From Candidatus Thorarchaeota archaeon (GTDB taxonomy: Archaea; Asgardarchaeota; Thorarchaeia; Thorarchaeales; Thorarchaeaceae): a stretch of 64,000 nt of DNA. The notes beneath the pieces were generated by a model. The model saw only the letters and a list, made by a program, of their open reading frames with translations. It did not search any database and was not told where the DNA came from. Shown here in pieces: positions 15,828 through 25,035 of this stretch. The DNA lies in the NCBI GenBank assembly GCA_013388835.1, contig JACAEL010000055.1, positions 1 through 64,000 of the forward strand, written 5' to 3'. Position numbers and translations under genes: made by a program. The first letter of the stretch is position 1. The number at the start of each line of letters is the position of its first letter.

Positions 15828-16736
15828 GTGCTCGAGAGGCTGCGGAGCGCATTGGACTCCGCGGCAACTAAGGTCACGACGAAGGAACTGACTGAAAAGA
15901 ACCTGAGTGATGCAGTATGGGAGCTGCAGCTCGTACTTATCCAGAACGATGTCGCAATGGAGGTTGCCGAACGAATCTGCAACATCACAAAAGAGAAGAT
16001 TCTTGGTTCCCGGACGGGGCGTCTGGAGAAGGTCTCAACCACCTTCAAAGCGGCACTTCATGATGCAGTACTCGAAGTCCTCACCCCCAAGTTCCCACTG
16101 GACCCGCTCGCCCTTGCTGAAGAGAAGAAGAGAAGAGGGGAAGTCACAACAGTGATGTTTGTGGGTGTCAATGGGACCGGCAAGACAACGACTTTGGCCA
16201 AGATGGCGAAGCTGTATCTCAACAGGGGTTTCTCCGTAGTGATTGCAGCCGGGGACACCTACAGAGCAGGTAGCATTGAGCAGCTGGAGAAACACGGACA
16301 GCGGCTCGGCATTAGAGTAATCAAACAGGAGTACGGAGCTGATGCGGCGGCAGTGGCCTACGATACCATCGCCCACGCCAAGGCGAAGAAGATCGATGTG
16401 GTGTTGATTGACACTGCGGGGAGGATGCAGAGCAACAAGAACCTCTTGGCGGAGATGCAGAAGATAGCACGGGTTGCCAGCCCGGACATGAAGCTCTTCG
16501 TGGGGGACGCACTGGCTGGCAACGATGCCCTGTCACAGGCCAAGGAGTTTCATGAGGCAATTGGCATAGACGGCGCCATCCTGACCAAGTTTGATGCGGA
16601 TCCATCAGGTGGTGCAGCTCTCTCAATTGCATTCGTCACAGGACGACCGGTGGTGTACTTGGGCATCGGTCAAGGGTACGATGACTTGCAGCGGTTCGAC
16701 CCAGTCTGGTTTGCAGAACGTCTTGTCGCAGAGTGA
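15828..16736 (+). CDS. ftsY: Signal recognition particle receptor FtsY
   Basis: A GTPase that docks the SRP-ribosome complex at the membrane. The 302 residues have a helical N domain, then the G domain with VGVNGTGKTTTLAKMA (P-loop), DTYRAGSIEQL, DTAGRMQ and TKFDAD, ending in GIGQGYDDLQRFDP. The start is GTG 15828, 4 bp after prefoldin. It lacks a long acidic N-terminal region, so it is a compact archaeal form. Confidence 0.97.
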   Translation: MLERLRSALDSAATKVTTKELTEKNLSDAVWELQLVLIQNDVAMEVAERICNITKEKILGSRTGRLEKVSTTFKAALHDAVLEVLTPKFPLDPLALAEEKKRRGEVTTVMFVGVNGTGKTTTLAKMAKLYLNRGFSVVIAAGDTYRAGSIEQLEKHGQRLGIRVIKQEYGADAAAVAYDTIAHAKAKKIDVVLIDTAGRMQSNKNLLAEMQKIARVASPDMKLFVGDALAGNDALSQAKEFHEAIGIDGAILTKFDADPSGGAALSIAFVTGRPVVYLGIGQGYDDLQRFDPVWFAERLVAE

Positions 16737-16817
16737 GTTTCTGCATGGTCACGCTTATTACCTTGATAAGAGTTGAACCCATTCAGCAACTGGCTTAGAG
16801 GTGCTAAAGCCTTGACT

Positions 16818-17735
16818 ATGAAAGGTAGAAGTTTCGTCGACCTGTCGGATTTCAAGAGGCCCGAGTTGAGAAGAATACTGGACTTGGCACACGAGTTGAA
16901 ACGGAAGCAGCATGCCGGAGAGCCACATGAACTACTCAAGGGCAAGTCACTGGCAATGATATTCATGAAGCCATCCACTAGGACAAGAGTGTCATTCGAG
17001 GTTGGAATGACTCAACTTGGAGGACACGCATTGTACTTGGAAACTGGAGGTACCCAACTTGGGCGTGGGGAAACCATCTCCGACACCGCGAAGGTTCTCG
17101 GTCGGTACTGCGATGCAATAATGGCACGGGTCTTTGCACACAGTGATGTTGTTGAGCTTGCCAAGCATGCGAATGTACCGGTGATCAACGGGCTCTCGGA
17201 CCTTCTCCACCCGTGTCAGATAATGGCGGACATGATGACGATTGAGGAACACAAGGGGAGGCTTCAGGGGCTCAAGATCGCGTATGTTGGAGACCCAAAC
17301 AATGTGAGCAACTCGATAATGCAGGGATGCACAATTATGGGCATGGATGTAACCATCGGGTGCCCGAATACATACATGCCGGACCCACGGATACTTGAGA
17401 AGGCTACTGCGCTCAGCAGGGAATACGGCACAAAGCTCTCCGTTGTGCACAACCCCATGGAGGCAGTCAAGGGGGCAGATGTGATATACACTGACACCTT
17501 CTTCAGTATGGGACAGGAAAGAAGCAAAGAAAAGGAGAGTGCACTCATGCCATACCAAATCAATGACAGTCTGGTGGCGGCAGCGAATAAGGATGTCATT
17601 GTCATGCACTGTCTTCCTGCACATCGTGGTGAGGAGATCACAGACAGCGTGATGGATGGTCCACACAGCGTAGTCTTTGACGAGGCAGAGAACAGACTAC
17701 ATGCCCAAAAGGCAATACTCGCCCTTATTGTCTGA
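16818..17735 (+). CDS. argF: Ornithine carbamoyltransferase
   Basis: Transfers the carbamoyl group to ornithine to give citrulline in arginine synthesis. The 305 residues show the carbamoyl-phosphate motif FMKPSTRTRVSFE, VINGLSDLLHPCQ, the SMG loop in FFSMGQE, and HCLPAHRGEEI, which distinguishes it from aspartate transcarbamoylase. ATG 16818 fits the family start (KGRSFVDLSDF); an upstream TTG at 16773 is less likely. The PfkB kinase follows 12 bp later. Confidence 0.96.
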   Translation: MKGRSFVDLSDFKRPELRRILDLAHELKRKQHAGEPHELLKGKSLAMIFMKPSTRTRVSFEVGMTQLGGHALYLETGGTQLGRGETISDTAKVLGRYCDAIMARVFAHSDVVELAKHANVPVINGLSDLLHPCQIMADMMTIEEHKGRLQGLKIAYVGDPNNVSNSIMQGCTIMGMDVTIGCPNTYMPDPRILEKATALSREYGTKLSVVHNPMEAVKGADVIYTDTFFSMGQERSKEKESALMPYQINDSLVAAANKDVIVMHCLPAHRGEEITDSVMDGPHSVVFDEAENRLHAQKAILALIV

Positions 17736-17747
17736 GGAGCCTGAGAG

Positions 17748-18707
17748 TTGTCAGCCGAGGTCGTTTCCATAGGGCGGGTGAATGTCGATGTGGTCATGAG
17801 AGTGGAGAGTCTCACGGGCACTGACCATCACTTCACGGGCCAAGACGGCTACATAGCATTCGGAGGGTCGGCCTCAAACTTCGCTGCACAGTCTGCAAAG
17901 CTGGGCGTGAAGACCGCCCTTCTGAGCTGTGTGGGAAGCGACCTATACGGCCAAGTCATTCTGAGAGAGCTGGCGAGGATAGGTGTGGACACCAGACTTG
18001 TGCTCACACTCGACAAGCAGCAAACGGGCATCTTCACGTACATATACGACGCCAACCGCAATGAGATGGTAATTGTCGAGCCAGGAGCGAACAAGTTCGT
18101 TGAGAAGCACCTCTTGGAAGAGAGTATGCTAGAGGGAACAAGCACAATCCATCTGGCGGGAGCCTTTCCTATGATGACAAGACGCGCGGCCGAGATAGCC
18201 ACAGTAAATGGAATGGTCCTGTCAATAGACCCGGGACGAGCTGCCGCATCCCTTTCATTCAACGAGGTTCTGCCGCATACGGACCTCCTGTTTCTCAATC
18301 AGAGAGAACTTAGGGAGTATTTCGGAATGGAGGCCTCCGAGGCTGAACTCAGGAGACTTGCAAAGACCTTTCCGGGCATACTCGTGGTGAAACTTGCAGA
18401 GAGGGGGGCAGTGGCGACGGACGGGTTTGAGTACTGTGAGTCTCGCGCCTTCGATGTGCAGGTTGCTGACACCATGGGTGCGGGAGACTCCTTTGCGGCA
18501 GGATTCGTGGCAGCATGGACGCGCTCAGAGAACATAGAACAGGCACTGAATGTGGCTAATGCTGTGGCAGCCCTCACTATCACACAGAGAGGAGCGCAGG
18601 AGGGACAACCGAACTTAGAACAGCTTGAGAGATTCTTGGCAAAGTATGACATCTCGATAGGGACTATAGCGAGGGCTCTGCGTCCTGAGAGACGAGGAAC
18701 AAAGTGA
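17748..18707 (+). CDS. PfkB-family carbohydrate/nucleoside kinase
   Basis: The 319-residue protein has a ribokinase fold: VSIGRVNVDVVMRV, GGSASNFAAQSAKLGV (substrate-binding glycines), LSIDPGRA, and the C-terminal DTMGAGDSFAAGF with the catalytic Asp and anion-hole Gly-Ala-Gly. Such enzymes phosphorylate ribose, fructose-6-phosphate or nucleosides; the substrate cannot be told here. The start is TTG 17748. Its nearness to argF suggests an operon but no shared pathway is obvious. Confidence 0.9.
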   Translation: MSAEVVSIGRVNVDVVMRVESLTGTDHHFTGQDGYIAFGGSASNFAAQSAKLGVKTALLSCVGSDLYGQVILRELARIGVDTRLVLTLDKQQTGIFTYIYDANRNEMVIVEPGANKFVEKHLLEESMLEGTSTIHLAGAFPMMTRRAAEIATVNGMVLSIDPGRAAASLSFNEVLPHTDLLFLNQRELREYFGMEASEAELRRLAKTFPGILVVKLAERGAVATDGFEYCESRAFDVQVADTMGAGDSFAAGFVAAWTRSENIEQALNVANAVAALTITQRGAQEGQPNLEQLERFLAKYDISIGTIARALRPERRGTK

Positions 18708-18786
18708 CACATCCGTGTAATACCTGGATAGTATTCCACTTTTTGTTAGTTGGATGCGTGACTGCACCTGCACAGAAGGTGGAAGA

Positions 18787-19959
18787 ATGCACCCGCTTTT
18801 GGAAGAAGTACTGAACGGATCGAGCACTACGCGACGTGACCATCAGACGCGACCAGTAAGAAGGATGCCTAGGAATGAAACCACAGACGAAGAACTGGCA
18901 GAGCTCCTCAACTCGGTCTCTGCAAGGATTCTTGTGGTCGGCGTCGGTGGCGCCGGAAACAATGCCATCACCCGGCTGATGGAGGTGGGCATTGAGGGGG
19001 CAGAAACGATGGCTATGAATACGGATGCTCAAGACCTCTACTTCTGCAACTCACATCACAAGCTTCTTCTCGGTAGGGAATGCTGCGGTGGACTCGGGGC
19101 TGGAAACCATCCGGAGATTGGAGAGGCGGCTGCGAAGGAGACCTATGAGATGATTAAAGATGTGACCCAGGCAGACCTGGTGTTCATCGCAGCAGGGATG
19201 GGGGGTGGAACAGGTACTGGGGCAGCACCTCTGGTTGCAAAGGCTGCAAAGGAGAATGGCGCGCTGACTGTGGCGATTGTGTGTCTGCCCTTCGAGGTCG
19301 AAGGACCGGTAAGAAAGAAGAATGCGGCGAGGGGACTGAGTGCGCTCATGGAACATGTCGACACCCTCATTGCTATCCCGAACGAAAAGCTGCTCGAGAT
19401 TGCGCCGGATCTGACCTTGCCGGAGGCATTCATGGTTGCAGATGAGGTGCTTGTGCGTGCAGTGAAGGGCATTGCGGAACTCATTTCCAAGCCGGGCCTT
19501 GTTAACTTGGACTTTGCAGACGTACGCACGACAATGCGAAACGGTGGAGTGTCCATAATAGCGCTTGGTGAGGGTCAGGGCGAGAACCGCGCGGAGGAGG
19601 CTGTGTACAACGCACTTCGAAACCCCCTGATTGACGTTTCCATTGAGAACGCCCGTAACATACTCATCAATGTGACTGGCAGTGAGAACCTTCAACTGTG
19701 CGAGGCCAAACGCGTTGTTGAACTCGTGACTCAGCAGGTCAGAGCGGGAGCAGAGGTGATATACGGGGCACTCATAATGCCGGAACTTGAAGACCGGCTT
19801 CGAGTGACAATCATTGCCTCTGGCGTTTCCTCCCCATACATACTCGACTCAACAGCTGAGAGAGTCAGGCCTCTTGCTGATGACCTCAAGACCAGCCCAG
19901 ATGTTAGCGAGCACGATAGTACTGAGGAACGCGATACGAGGCAATTGGCTACTGAGTAA
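18787..19959 (+). CDS. ftsZ: Cell division protein FtsZ
   Basis: A tubulin-like GTPase that forms the division ring. The 390 residues include VVGVGGAGNNAITRL, MNTDAQDL, GMGGGTGTGAAPLVA (tubulin signature), VADEVLVRAVKGI and NLDFADVRTTMRNGG. ATG 18787 is preceded by an AGGTGGAAG ribosome-binding sequence. The C-terminal ~30 residues are acidic and variable, with no obvious conserved SepF-binding motif. It lies upstream of secE and spt5, a common archaeal order. Confidence 0.97.
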   Translation: MHPLLEEVLNGSSTTRRDHQTRPVRRMPRNETTDEELAELLNSVSARILVVGVGGAGNNAITRLMEVGIEGAETMAMNTDAQDLYFCNSHHKLLLGRECCGGLGAGNHPEIGEAAAKETYEMIKDVTQADLVFIAAGMGGGTGTGAAPLVAKAAKENGALTVAIVCLPFEVEGPVRKKNAARGLSALMEHVDTLIAIPNEKLLEIAPDLTLPEAFMVADEVLVRAVKGIAELISKPGLVNLDFADVRTTMRNGGVSIIALGEGQGENRAEEAVYNALRNPLIDVSIENARNILINVTGSENLQLCEAKRVVELVTQQVRAGAEVIYGALIMPELEDRLRVTIIASGVSSPYILDSTAERVRPLADDLKTSPDVSEHDSTEERDTRQLATE

Positions 19960-19960
19960 T

Positions 19961-19970
19961 GGTTAAAAGC
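19961..19970 (+). promoter_or_regulatory. TATA box of secE-spt5
   Basis: ggttaaaagc immediately after the ftsZ stop, ~70 bp upstream of the secE ATG, suggests that secE-spt5 has its own promoter. Confidence 0.4.
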
Positions 19971-20036
19971 CGACCGAAGGTTGTGACTATATGCGGTCAG
20001 CCCCAGCAGCGTCTGGGAACGGGATGTTGAGTTTAC

Positions 20037-20216
20037 ATGGGACTCGGCGAATTCATCAACAACAGCAGGAGAATACTGAAGCTTGCCACAAAGCCTTCAA
20101 GAAAGGAACTCTGGCTGAGTACTAGAATCAGCATTCTGGCAATGTTCCTTGTCGGCTTCCTTAGTTTCATCATTCAAATCCTGATGACTACCATCACGTC
20201 CGGTTGGGGCACCTAA
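20037..20216 (+). CDS. secE: Preprotein translocase subunit SecE (Sec61-gamma)
   Basis: A 59-residue single-pass membrane subunit of the Sec translocon. It begins MGLGEFINNSRRILKLATKP, with the amphipathic helix and SRKELW cytoplasmic motif of Sec61-gamma, and has one membrane helix (~33-52). It is followed 33 bp later by spt5, the usual archaeal pairing. Confidence 0.93.
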   Translation: MGLGEFINNSRRILKLATKPSRKELWLSTRISILAMFLVGFLSFIIQILMTTITSGWGT

Positions 20217-20249
20217 GGGACTAGTCCCGACGACTCGGGAGGTCACTGC

Positions 20250-20963
20250 ATGAGAGGAAAGACAAGCATCTACGCGATTCGTACAACCATAGGCCAGGAA
20301 CGATCGGTCACAGACCTCGTGACAACTGCAGTGATAGGAGAATCCGATGTCTGGCAGTGCCCATACTGTGCCGAACAGTTCTCGTCAGAGAACAGTACCC
20401 TCAGGCACATGGAAAAGTGTGAAAAGAAGAAGAAGAGTGGCGAGCCAATCCTAGTGTCTCGCAACCAGCTGCTAGGTCGCGTGAAGTCGATTCTCGTCCC
20501 TGAAACTCTCCGAGGCTATGTCTTCATTGAAACGGAGGAGTTCCGTGATGTGGAGATAGCCATCTCTGGCGTGCCGCATGTCAGAGGACGCGTTGGGGGA
20601 AAGGTGAGTCTTGACGAAATAGACAAGTTTCTGACTCCAAAACCAGCCGCAGAGGGCATTTCGACAGGAGACGTCGTGGAGATCATCTCCGGACCCTTCA
20701 AGGGCGAACGTGCGAAGGTAGTACGAGTGGAGAGCGCAAAGGAGGAGCTGGTGCTCGAACTCCTTGACAGCCCCGTGACCATCCCAATAAGAGTTCATGC
20801 AGACTTCGTCAAACTTGTGGAGAAGGGCAAGGAACTCTTGGAACCCACCACTGAAGAGCCGACTCCGACACCTGTATCGACTCCGCAGGGAGGACGACAG
20901 GAAGAGGGGGAGAAGAGGGAAGAGGAGGAAGAGGAGGAGGACTCTTTCTGGTCTCAGGGCTGA
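20250..20963 (+). CDS. spt5: Transcription elongation factor Spt5 (NusG) with an inserted zinc finger
   Basis: Binds RNA polymerase through an NGN domain and increases processivity. The 237 residues start YAIRTTIGQERSVTDLV (NGN), and the NGN continues at VKSILVPETLRGYVFIETE...GVPHVRGRVG. Between the two, at residues 37-57, is a C2HC finger with C37, C40, H53 and C57 that is not part of standard archaeal Spt5. The KOW domain (138-190) reads GDVVEIISGPFKGERAKV. The last ~45 residues are Pro/Thr- then Glu-rich, so the protein is longer than the usual ~150 residues. Confidence 0.93.
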   Translation: MRGKTSIYAIRTTIGQERSVTDLVTTAVIGESDVWQCPYCAEQFSSENSTLRHMEKCEKKKKSGEPILVSRNQLLGRVKSILVPETLRGYVFIETEEFRDVEIAISGVPHVRGRVGGKVSLDEIDKFLTPKPAAEGISTGDVVEIISGPFKGERAKVVRVESAKEELVLELLDSPVTIPIRVHADFVKLVEKGKELLEPTTEEPTPTPVSTPQGGRQEEGEKREEEEEEEDSFWSQG

Positions 20964-21354
20964 GCCTCCCTCTGAGTCACGAGAATTGGTGGACCATCGG
21001 TGAATGTCAACTTAGGACATTGATGAACCTCCTCTTGAGAGAGATGATGACGGCGGACAGAGCACTCTGTCCACAACAGTTCCAGAGGGAGAGACCTTCT
21101 TCTCCCCTTCCACCATTCCTAACATGACGCATACGGTCGTCACTCCAAAACGCTTAAGAAGACACCAGAGGCCGATGCGGTCACCTCACTCCTTAAACAG
21201 ACTGAGCGCAGGACGCTTCAGTCCGGGGTGTGATATACATGAAACAAGAAGCAGTAGACCTCACTGGACATCTAGCGTCTTCTGTCCAGAAGGTCGATTA
21301 CACTCGTGATGTTGCGTACGTCTCGAGGACACTGCACTGCGGAGCGCGATTATA
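20964..21354. other. Gap before the L11 operon with an inverted repeat
   Basis: About 390 bp with no convincing coding frame. It contains GGACAGAG-ca-CTCTGTCC (21055-21072) and AT-rich patches (cttaagaag near 21153, ccttaaac near 21191) that could be promoters of the L11-L12 operon. It probably holds the operon leader. Confidence 0.4.
21055..21072. promoter_or_regulatory. Perfect inverted repeat in the L11 operon leader
   Basis: GGACAGAG-ca-CTCTGTCC, ~280 bp upstream of the L11 start. As RNA it would form a hairpin with a four-base loop (GCAC). Could be an operator or a leader element; no U-tract follows. Confidence 0.35.
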
Positions 21355-21858
21355 GTGAGTGAACGGAAAGTAGTAGTAGAGGCCATGGTTGAGGGTGGAA
21401 AGGCATCCGGAGGCCCTCCAATTGGCCCCGCACTTGGTCCCACCGGTGTCAATGTTTTCCAGGTTGTGACCAAGATCAATGAGGTGACTCAGCCATTTTC
21501 AGGTTTGAAGGTACCAGTCAAGATCATAGTAGACCCTAGCACAAAGGGTTTCGAAGTGGTAGTGGGTGTGCCACCGACAAGCGCACTCATACTGAAGGAG
21601 ATAGGTGCACCGAAGGGGTCAGGGACACCCAACACGAGCACTATCGGAAACCTGACAATTGCGCAGCTCAAGAGTATCGCCAAAGTCAAGGCTTCAGAAC
21701 TATCTGCTCAGACAATGAAGACGGCAGTGCTTACCATATCGGGCACATGTGTTTCGGTAGGTGTGACGATAGATGGCAAGCCAGCCAAGGAGTTCCAGAA
21801 GGAATTGAGGGCCGGCAAATACGATGACCAGTTGACCGAGCCTCTGAGGGAGGGCTAA
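21355..21858 (+). CDS. rpl11: Large-subunit ribosomal protein uL11
   Basis: Part of the stalk base that binds elongation factors. The 167 residues start with KVVVEAMVEGGKASGGPPIGPALGPTGVN, the L11 signature, and include PPTSALILKEIGAPKGSG. The start is GTG 21355. It is the first gene of the L11-L1-L10-L12 operon, 5 bp before L1. Confidence 0.97.
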   Translation: MSERKVVVEAMVEGGKASGGPPIGPALGPTGVNVFQVVTKINEVTQPFSGLKVPVKIIVDPSTKGFEVVVGVPPTSALILKEIGAPKGSGTPNTSTIGNLTIAQLKSIAKVKASELSAQTMKTAVLTISGTCVSVGVTIDGKPAKEFQKELRAGKYDDQLTEPLREG

Positions 21859-21863
21859 GAGAG

Positions 21864-22526
21864 ATGTCAGTAGATATGGACCGTATAGTGTCTGCCGTGG
21901 GTGAAGCTAGGGCTCAAGGCAAAGCGAGAGGAATAAAGTTCGAGCAAAGCTTCGACTTCTCTGTGAGTTTCAGAAAGAAAGAGATGGACATTTCAAAACC
22001 TGAGAACAGGTTCAATCAGGAACTGACCCTTCCAAACCGGCTGTATCCTCCTGCGAAGGTCTGTGCATTTGGCGACGGCGATTTTGCCGCTGCAGCAAGA
22101 ACTGCTGGTGTGGAGAGAGTAGTGTCCAAGGAAGAGATACCAAGGATTGGTGAGGAGAAGAGGGAACGAAAGTCGCTTGCGAGGAACTACGACTACTTCA
22201 TTGCGTCCACAGACACGATGCCTCTGATAGGTAGGTATCTTGGACAGGCTCTGGGTTCTAGAGGAAAGATGCCAAAGCCATTCCCACCACAGGCAGACCT
22301 CACGGGGGCAGTAAGTCAGTATCAGCGGACCGTGCGTATTCGAATGCGTAGCACTCCCACGTTCCATGTAAAGGTGGGTCATGAGAGAATGACTGACAAA
22401 GAGATAGCAGAGAACATCATGGCGGTGCTCAACCTGGTTGACAGCAAAGGCCACACGCCGAAGATTGGCGATATGATCGTCAAGACAACAATGGGGCCGC
22501 CCGTGAGAATCACGTCCTGGAGATGA
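21864..22526 (+). CDS. rpl1: Large-subunit ribosomal protein uL1
   Basis: Forms the L1 stalk near the E site and often represses its own mRNA. The 220 residues show KFEQSFDFSVSFRKKEMDISKPENRF, RYLGQALGSRGKMPKP and KTTMGPPVRI. It lies between L11 and L10 with gaps of 5 and 6 bp. Confidence 0.97.
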   Translation: MSVDMDRIVSAVGEARAQGKARGIKFEQSFDFSVSFRKKEMDISKPENRFNQELTLPNRLYPPAKVCAFGDGDFAAAARTAGVERVVSKEEIPRIGEEKRERKSLARNYDYFIASTDTMPLIGRYLGQALGSRGKMPKPFPPQADLTGAVSQYQRTVRIRMRSTPTFHVKVGHERMTDKEIAENIMAVLNLVDSKGHTPKIGDMIVKTTMGPPVRITSWR

Positions 22527-22532
22527 GGATAG

Positions 22533-23558
22533 ATGGCAATGCATGTGCATCAAATCCCCCAATGGAAGATTGACGAAGTCAGACAACTCGTCAGCGAGAT
22601 GAAACAGAGCAAGGTAGTGGGTCTGGTCAATGTGGAGGGTATCGGCTCAAAGCAGCTCCAGGGAATAAGAGATACCCTGCGACAGTCCGCGAAGATACGC
22701 ATGGCTCGCAACACGCTCATGATAAGAGCAATCAAGGAATCCGGACTACGGGGGATCGCAGCTCTCAGTGACCATGTCTCCGGGCCTGTCGCATTCATAT
22801 TCAGCAATCAGGACCCATTCATACTGAGCAAGTTCTTGTCCGAGAACAAGGCTTCAGTCCCAGCAAAGGGAGGGCAGATTGCGACCAGCGACATAATCAT
22901 CCCTGAGATGAACACAGGCGTCCCTCCAGGGCCATTCATCAGCGAACTGGCTGCTCTGAAAATCCCCGCAAAAGTCAAGGGTGGGGTCATCCACATCACA
23001 CAGGAGACAGTCGCAGTCAAGGCTGGAGAGGTCATATCCAATACGATGGCACAGATGCTCACACGTCTTGGCCTTGAACCGATGAAAGTTCAACTCAGGC
23101 TAGTAGCAGCCTACACAGATGGTGCATTGCTTACAGAGGAGAACCTGCTGGTCGACCTTGACGCATTGCTAACAGAGGTGCTCCAAGCGCATCAGCATGC
23201 ACTCAACCTGTCAATCAATGTCGGGTACCCGACTACGTACACCATCCCAGTGATCATAGCCAAGGCAGACATGGAGGCAAGAAACCTGGCGTTGAACATC
23301 GAGTTCTTCGAGCCAGACATCTTGTTGCAGTTCTTGTCCAAGGCGAACTGGGAGGCGTTAGCACTGGCTTCAGTGCTTGCCCAGAATAACCCCGAGGCGG
23401 TTCCTTCAGGAATCCTTACCAAGCACGAAACTGCCGCGACAACATCTGTGGCTGAAACACCTAGCAAGGACGAGGACAAGGACAAGACCAAGAAGGAACC
23501 TGAGAAAGAGGACAAGGAAGAAGAAAGTGTAACAGGTCTAGGAAGCCTGTTCGGATAG
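22533..23558 (+). CDS. rpl10: Large-subunit ribosomal protein uL10 (P0)
   Basis: The anchor of the ribosomal stalk. The 341 residues include [24 protein letters not shown] and [13 protein letters not shown], followed by the archaeal/eukaryotic insertion domain and a Lys/Glu-rich tail ending in GLGSLFG, the same terminal motif as L12, which binds elongation factors. The C-terminal helices that recruit L12 dimers precede the tail. Confidence 0.97.
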   Translation: MAMHVHQIPQWKIDEVRQLVSEMKQSKVVGLVNVEGIGSKQLQGIRDTLRQSAKIRMARNTLMIRAIKESGLRGIAALSDHVSGPVAFIFSNQDPFILSKFLSENKASVPAKGGQIATSDIIIPEMNTGVPPGPFISELAALKIPAKVKGGVIHITQETVAVKAGEVISNTMAQMLTRLGLEPMKVQLRLVAAYTDGALLTEENLLVDLDALLTEVLQAHQHALNLSINVGYPTTYTIPVIIAKADMEARNLALNIEFFEPDILLQFLSKANWEALALASVLAQNNPEAVPSGILTKHETAATTSVAETPSKDEDKDKTKKEPEKEDKEEESVTGLGSLFG

Positions 23559-23581
23559 TCAACAAAGAGGTGACACACGAA

Positions 23582-23896
23582 ATGGAATACGTATATGCAG
23601 CACTCTTGCTCCACAAGGCTGGCCAAGAGGTTAGCGAGAAGAGCATCGAGGCAGTGCTCACTGCCGCTGGTGTGAAGGCCGACAAGGGCAGACTCAAGGC
23701 GCTTCTTGCCGCCCTCGAAGGTGTAAACATTGATGAGGCTCTGAAGAGCGTCGCAATGCCTGTTGCAGCCCCTTCAAGCCCTGGAACTCCGACAGCAGCT
23801 GCCGGTTCAGGAGCCAAGAGCCAGAAGAAGGAAGAAGAGAAGGAAGAAAAGAAGGAAGAGGAATTCACTGCAGGTCTCGGCAGCCTCTTCGGTTGA
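23582..23896 (+). CDS. rpl12: Large-subunit ribosomal protein P1 (L12)
   Basis: The stalk protein that recruits GTPase factors. The 104 residues start [22 protein letters not shown], then an Ala/Pro hinge and charged Lys/Glu tail ending in GLGSLFG. ATG 23582 fits the family; an upstream in-frame start at 23570 is unlikely. It is the last gene of the stalk operon. Confidence 0.97.
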   Translation: MEYVYAALLLHKAGQEVSEKSIEAVLTAAGVKADKGRLKALLAALEGVNIDEALKSVAMPVAAPSSPGTPTAAAGSGAKSQKKEEEKEEKKEEEFTAGLGSLFG

Positions 23897-24016
23897 AGTA
23901 CTACGGATTCTTCAATCATAGTCTGGAGCGGAGAGGCGTCATGTCGATCCGCTCACATCTTTTTCTCATTCTGGCATCCAAAACAGTGAAATCCATATCA
24001 GTGACTATGGACGTCC

Positions 24017-24799
24017 GTGAAGATAGTCTTCGATGAACGAATGAGGCAGTCCTATGATGGAACACCTGCAGGAGCACCGGGCAGACTTGACAGCGCGCTG
24101 AGCGTGCTGAGGAGTAGGCCCGAATATGAGTTTGTAAAGCCGGTGCCTGCTTCGAGAGAACAGATACTTCTTGCTCACACTGAGAATCACATTGAGAGCG
24201 TTAAGCAGGACAGTGACTCTCGCAATGGGCTCCTGTTCCAGATGGCAGCCCTAGCAGCGGGCGGTGCGATAAGGACCGCAGAGATTGCCATGACTGGTGA
24301 ACCTGCCTTTGGTCTTATCCGCCCTCCCGGGCACCATGCCTCTCACGACTCCTACTGGGGATACTGCTACTTCTCCAACATGGCATTGGCCCTGCTGTGG
24401 CTGAAACACACCAAGCAGATAGAGTCAGCGTTCATACTCGACTTTGATCTGCACACAGGGGATGGGACGATAGACATCCTGGGCAGTGACACGCGGTTCG
24501 TCATCTACAACCCGAATGGGAGGGGAGACGAGGAGTACATCCGGAACGTGAAGATGGCGCTTGACGAGAGCCCGGATGTGGACATCATAGCGGCCTCTGC
24601 GGGTTTTGACCAGTATGTCCACTGTTGGGGCGGTAACCTGAGCACAGACGCGTTCAGGAGGATAGGCGACATGATGCGGCAGTTCGCACAAGAAAGGTGC
24701 GACAGCCGCAGATTCGGACTGCTTGAGGGAGGCTACAATCACGAGGACCTCGGCAAGAACGTCCTAGCATTCTGTGAGGGCCTGAGAGGCAAAGGCTAG
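24017..24799 (+). CDS. Histone deacetylase-family (HDAC/acetylpolyamine amidohydrolase-like) protein
   Basis: A zinc amidohydrolase fold: LIRPPGHHASHDSYWGYCYFSN (His pair), ILDFDLHTGDGT (metal-binding Asp and His), ASAGFDQYVHCWGG (third Asp) and LEGGYNHEDLG. At 260 residues it is shorter than most family members (300-340). Substrates in archaea may be acetylated proteins, polyamines or other amides. GTG 24017 is the only start before the core. It is monocistronic, followed by tRNA-Arg. Confidence 0.9.
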   Translation: MKIVFDERMRQSYDGTPAGAPGRLDSALSVLRSRPEYEFVKPVPASREQILLAHTENHIESVKQDSDSRNGLLFQMAALAAGGAIRTAEIAMTGEPAFGLIRPPGHHASHDSYWGYCYFSNMALALLWLKHTKQIESAFILDFDLHTGDGTIDILGSDTRFVIYNPNGRGDEEYIRNVKMALDESPDVDIIAASAGFDQYVHCWGGNLSTDAFRRIGDMMRQFAQERCDSRRFGLLEGGYNHEDLGKNVLAFCEGLRGKG

Positions 24800-24870
24800 T
24801 CACTTGGTTTCCGGGAGGCAGCTGCGCTGCGGAAAGCTTTATGACTGTACAGCATGGACCACCTCCAATA

Positions 24871-25035
24871 GGGCCCGTTGCCTAGCCAGGGCTCTTGGGC
24901 AGTCCGCCTAGGAGAGATGAATAGGGCGCCAGCCTTCTAAACGACTACTCTGTGTGGTCCGAAGAGAGTTGGAGCTCGCGCGTTCAATCGACTCCGGAGT
25001 CTTCCGGACCGGAATAAATCGCGCCGGGCCCGCCA
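24871..25035 (+). tRNA. tRNA-Arg(TCT) with three introns (D-loop, 37/38, T-loop)
   Basis: Acceptor GGGCCCG pairs with CGGGCCC (25025-25031), then G and an encoded CCA. The anticodon stem CCAGC (24929-24933) pairs with GTTGG (24968-24972); the anticodon is TCT (24936-24938). The D-loop is 40 nt and contains a 9-bp hairpin, CTCTTGGGC/GCCTAGGAG. A canonical intron of ~27 nt (about 24940-24966) follows base 37. The T-stem GCGCG/CGCGC encloses a 37-nt loop. Removing ~30, ~27 and ~30 nt leaves about 75 nt. Splice sites are approximate. Confidence 0.88.

Noticed and set aside
16992-17666. 224-residue minus-strand frame
   Set aside because: Antisense to argF; rich in His/Cys and without motifs.
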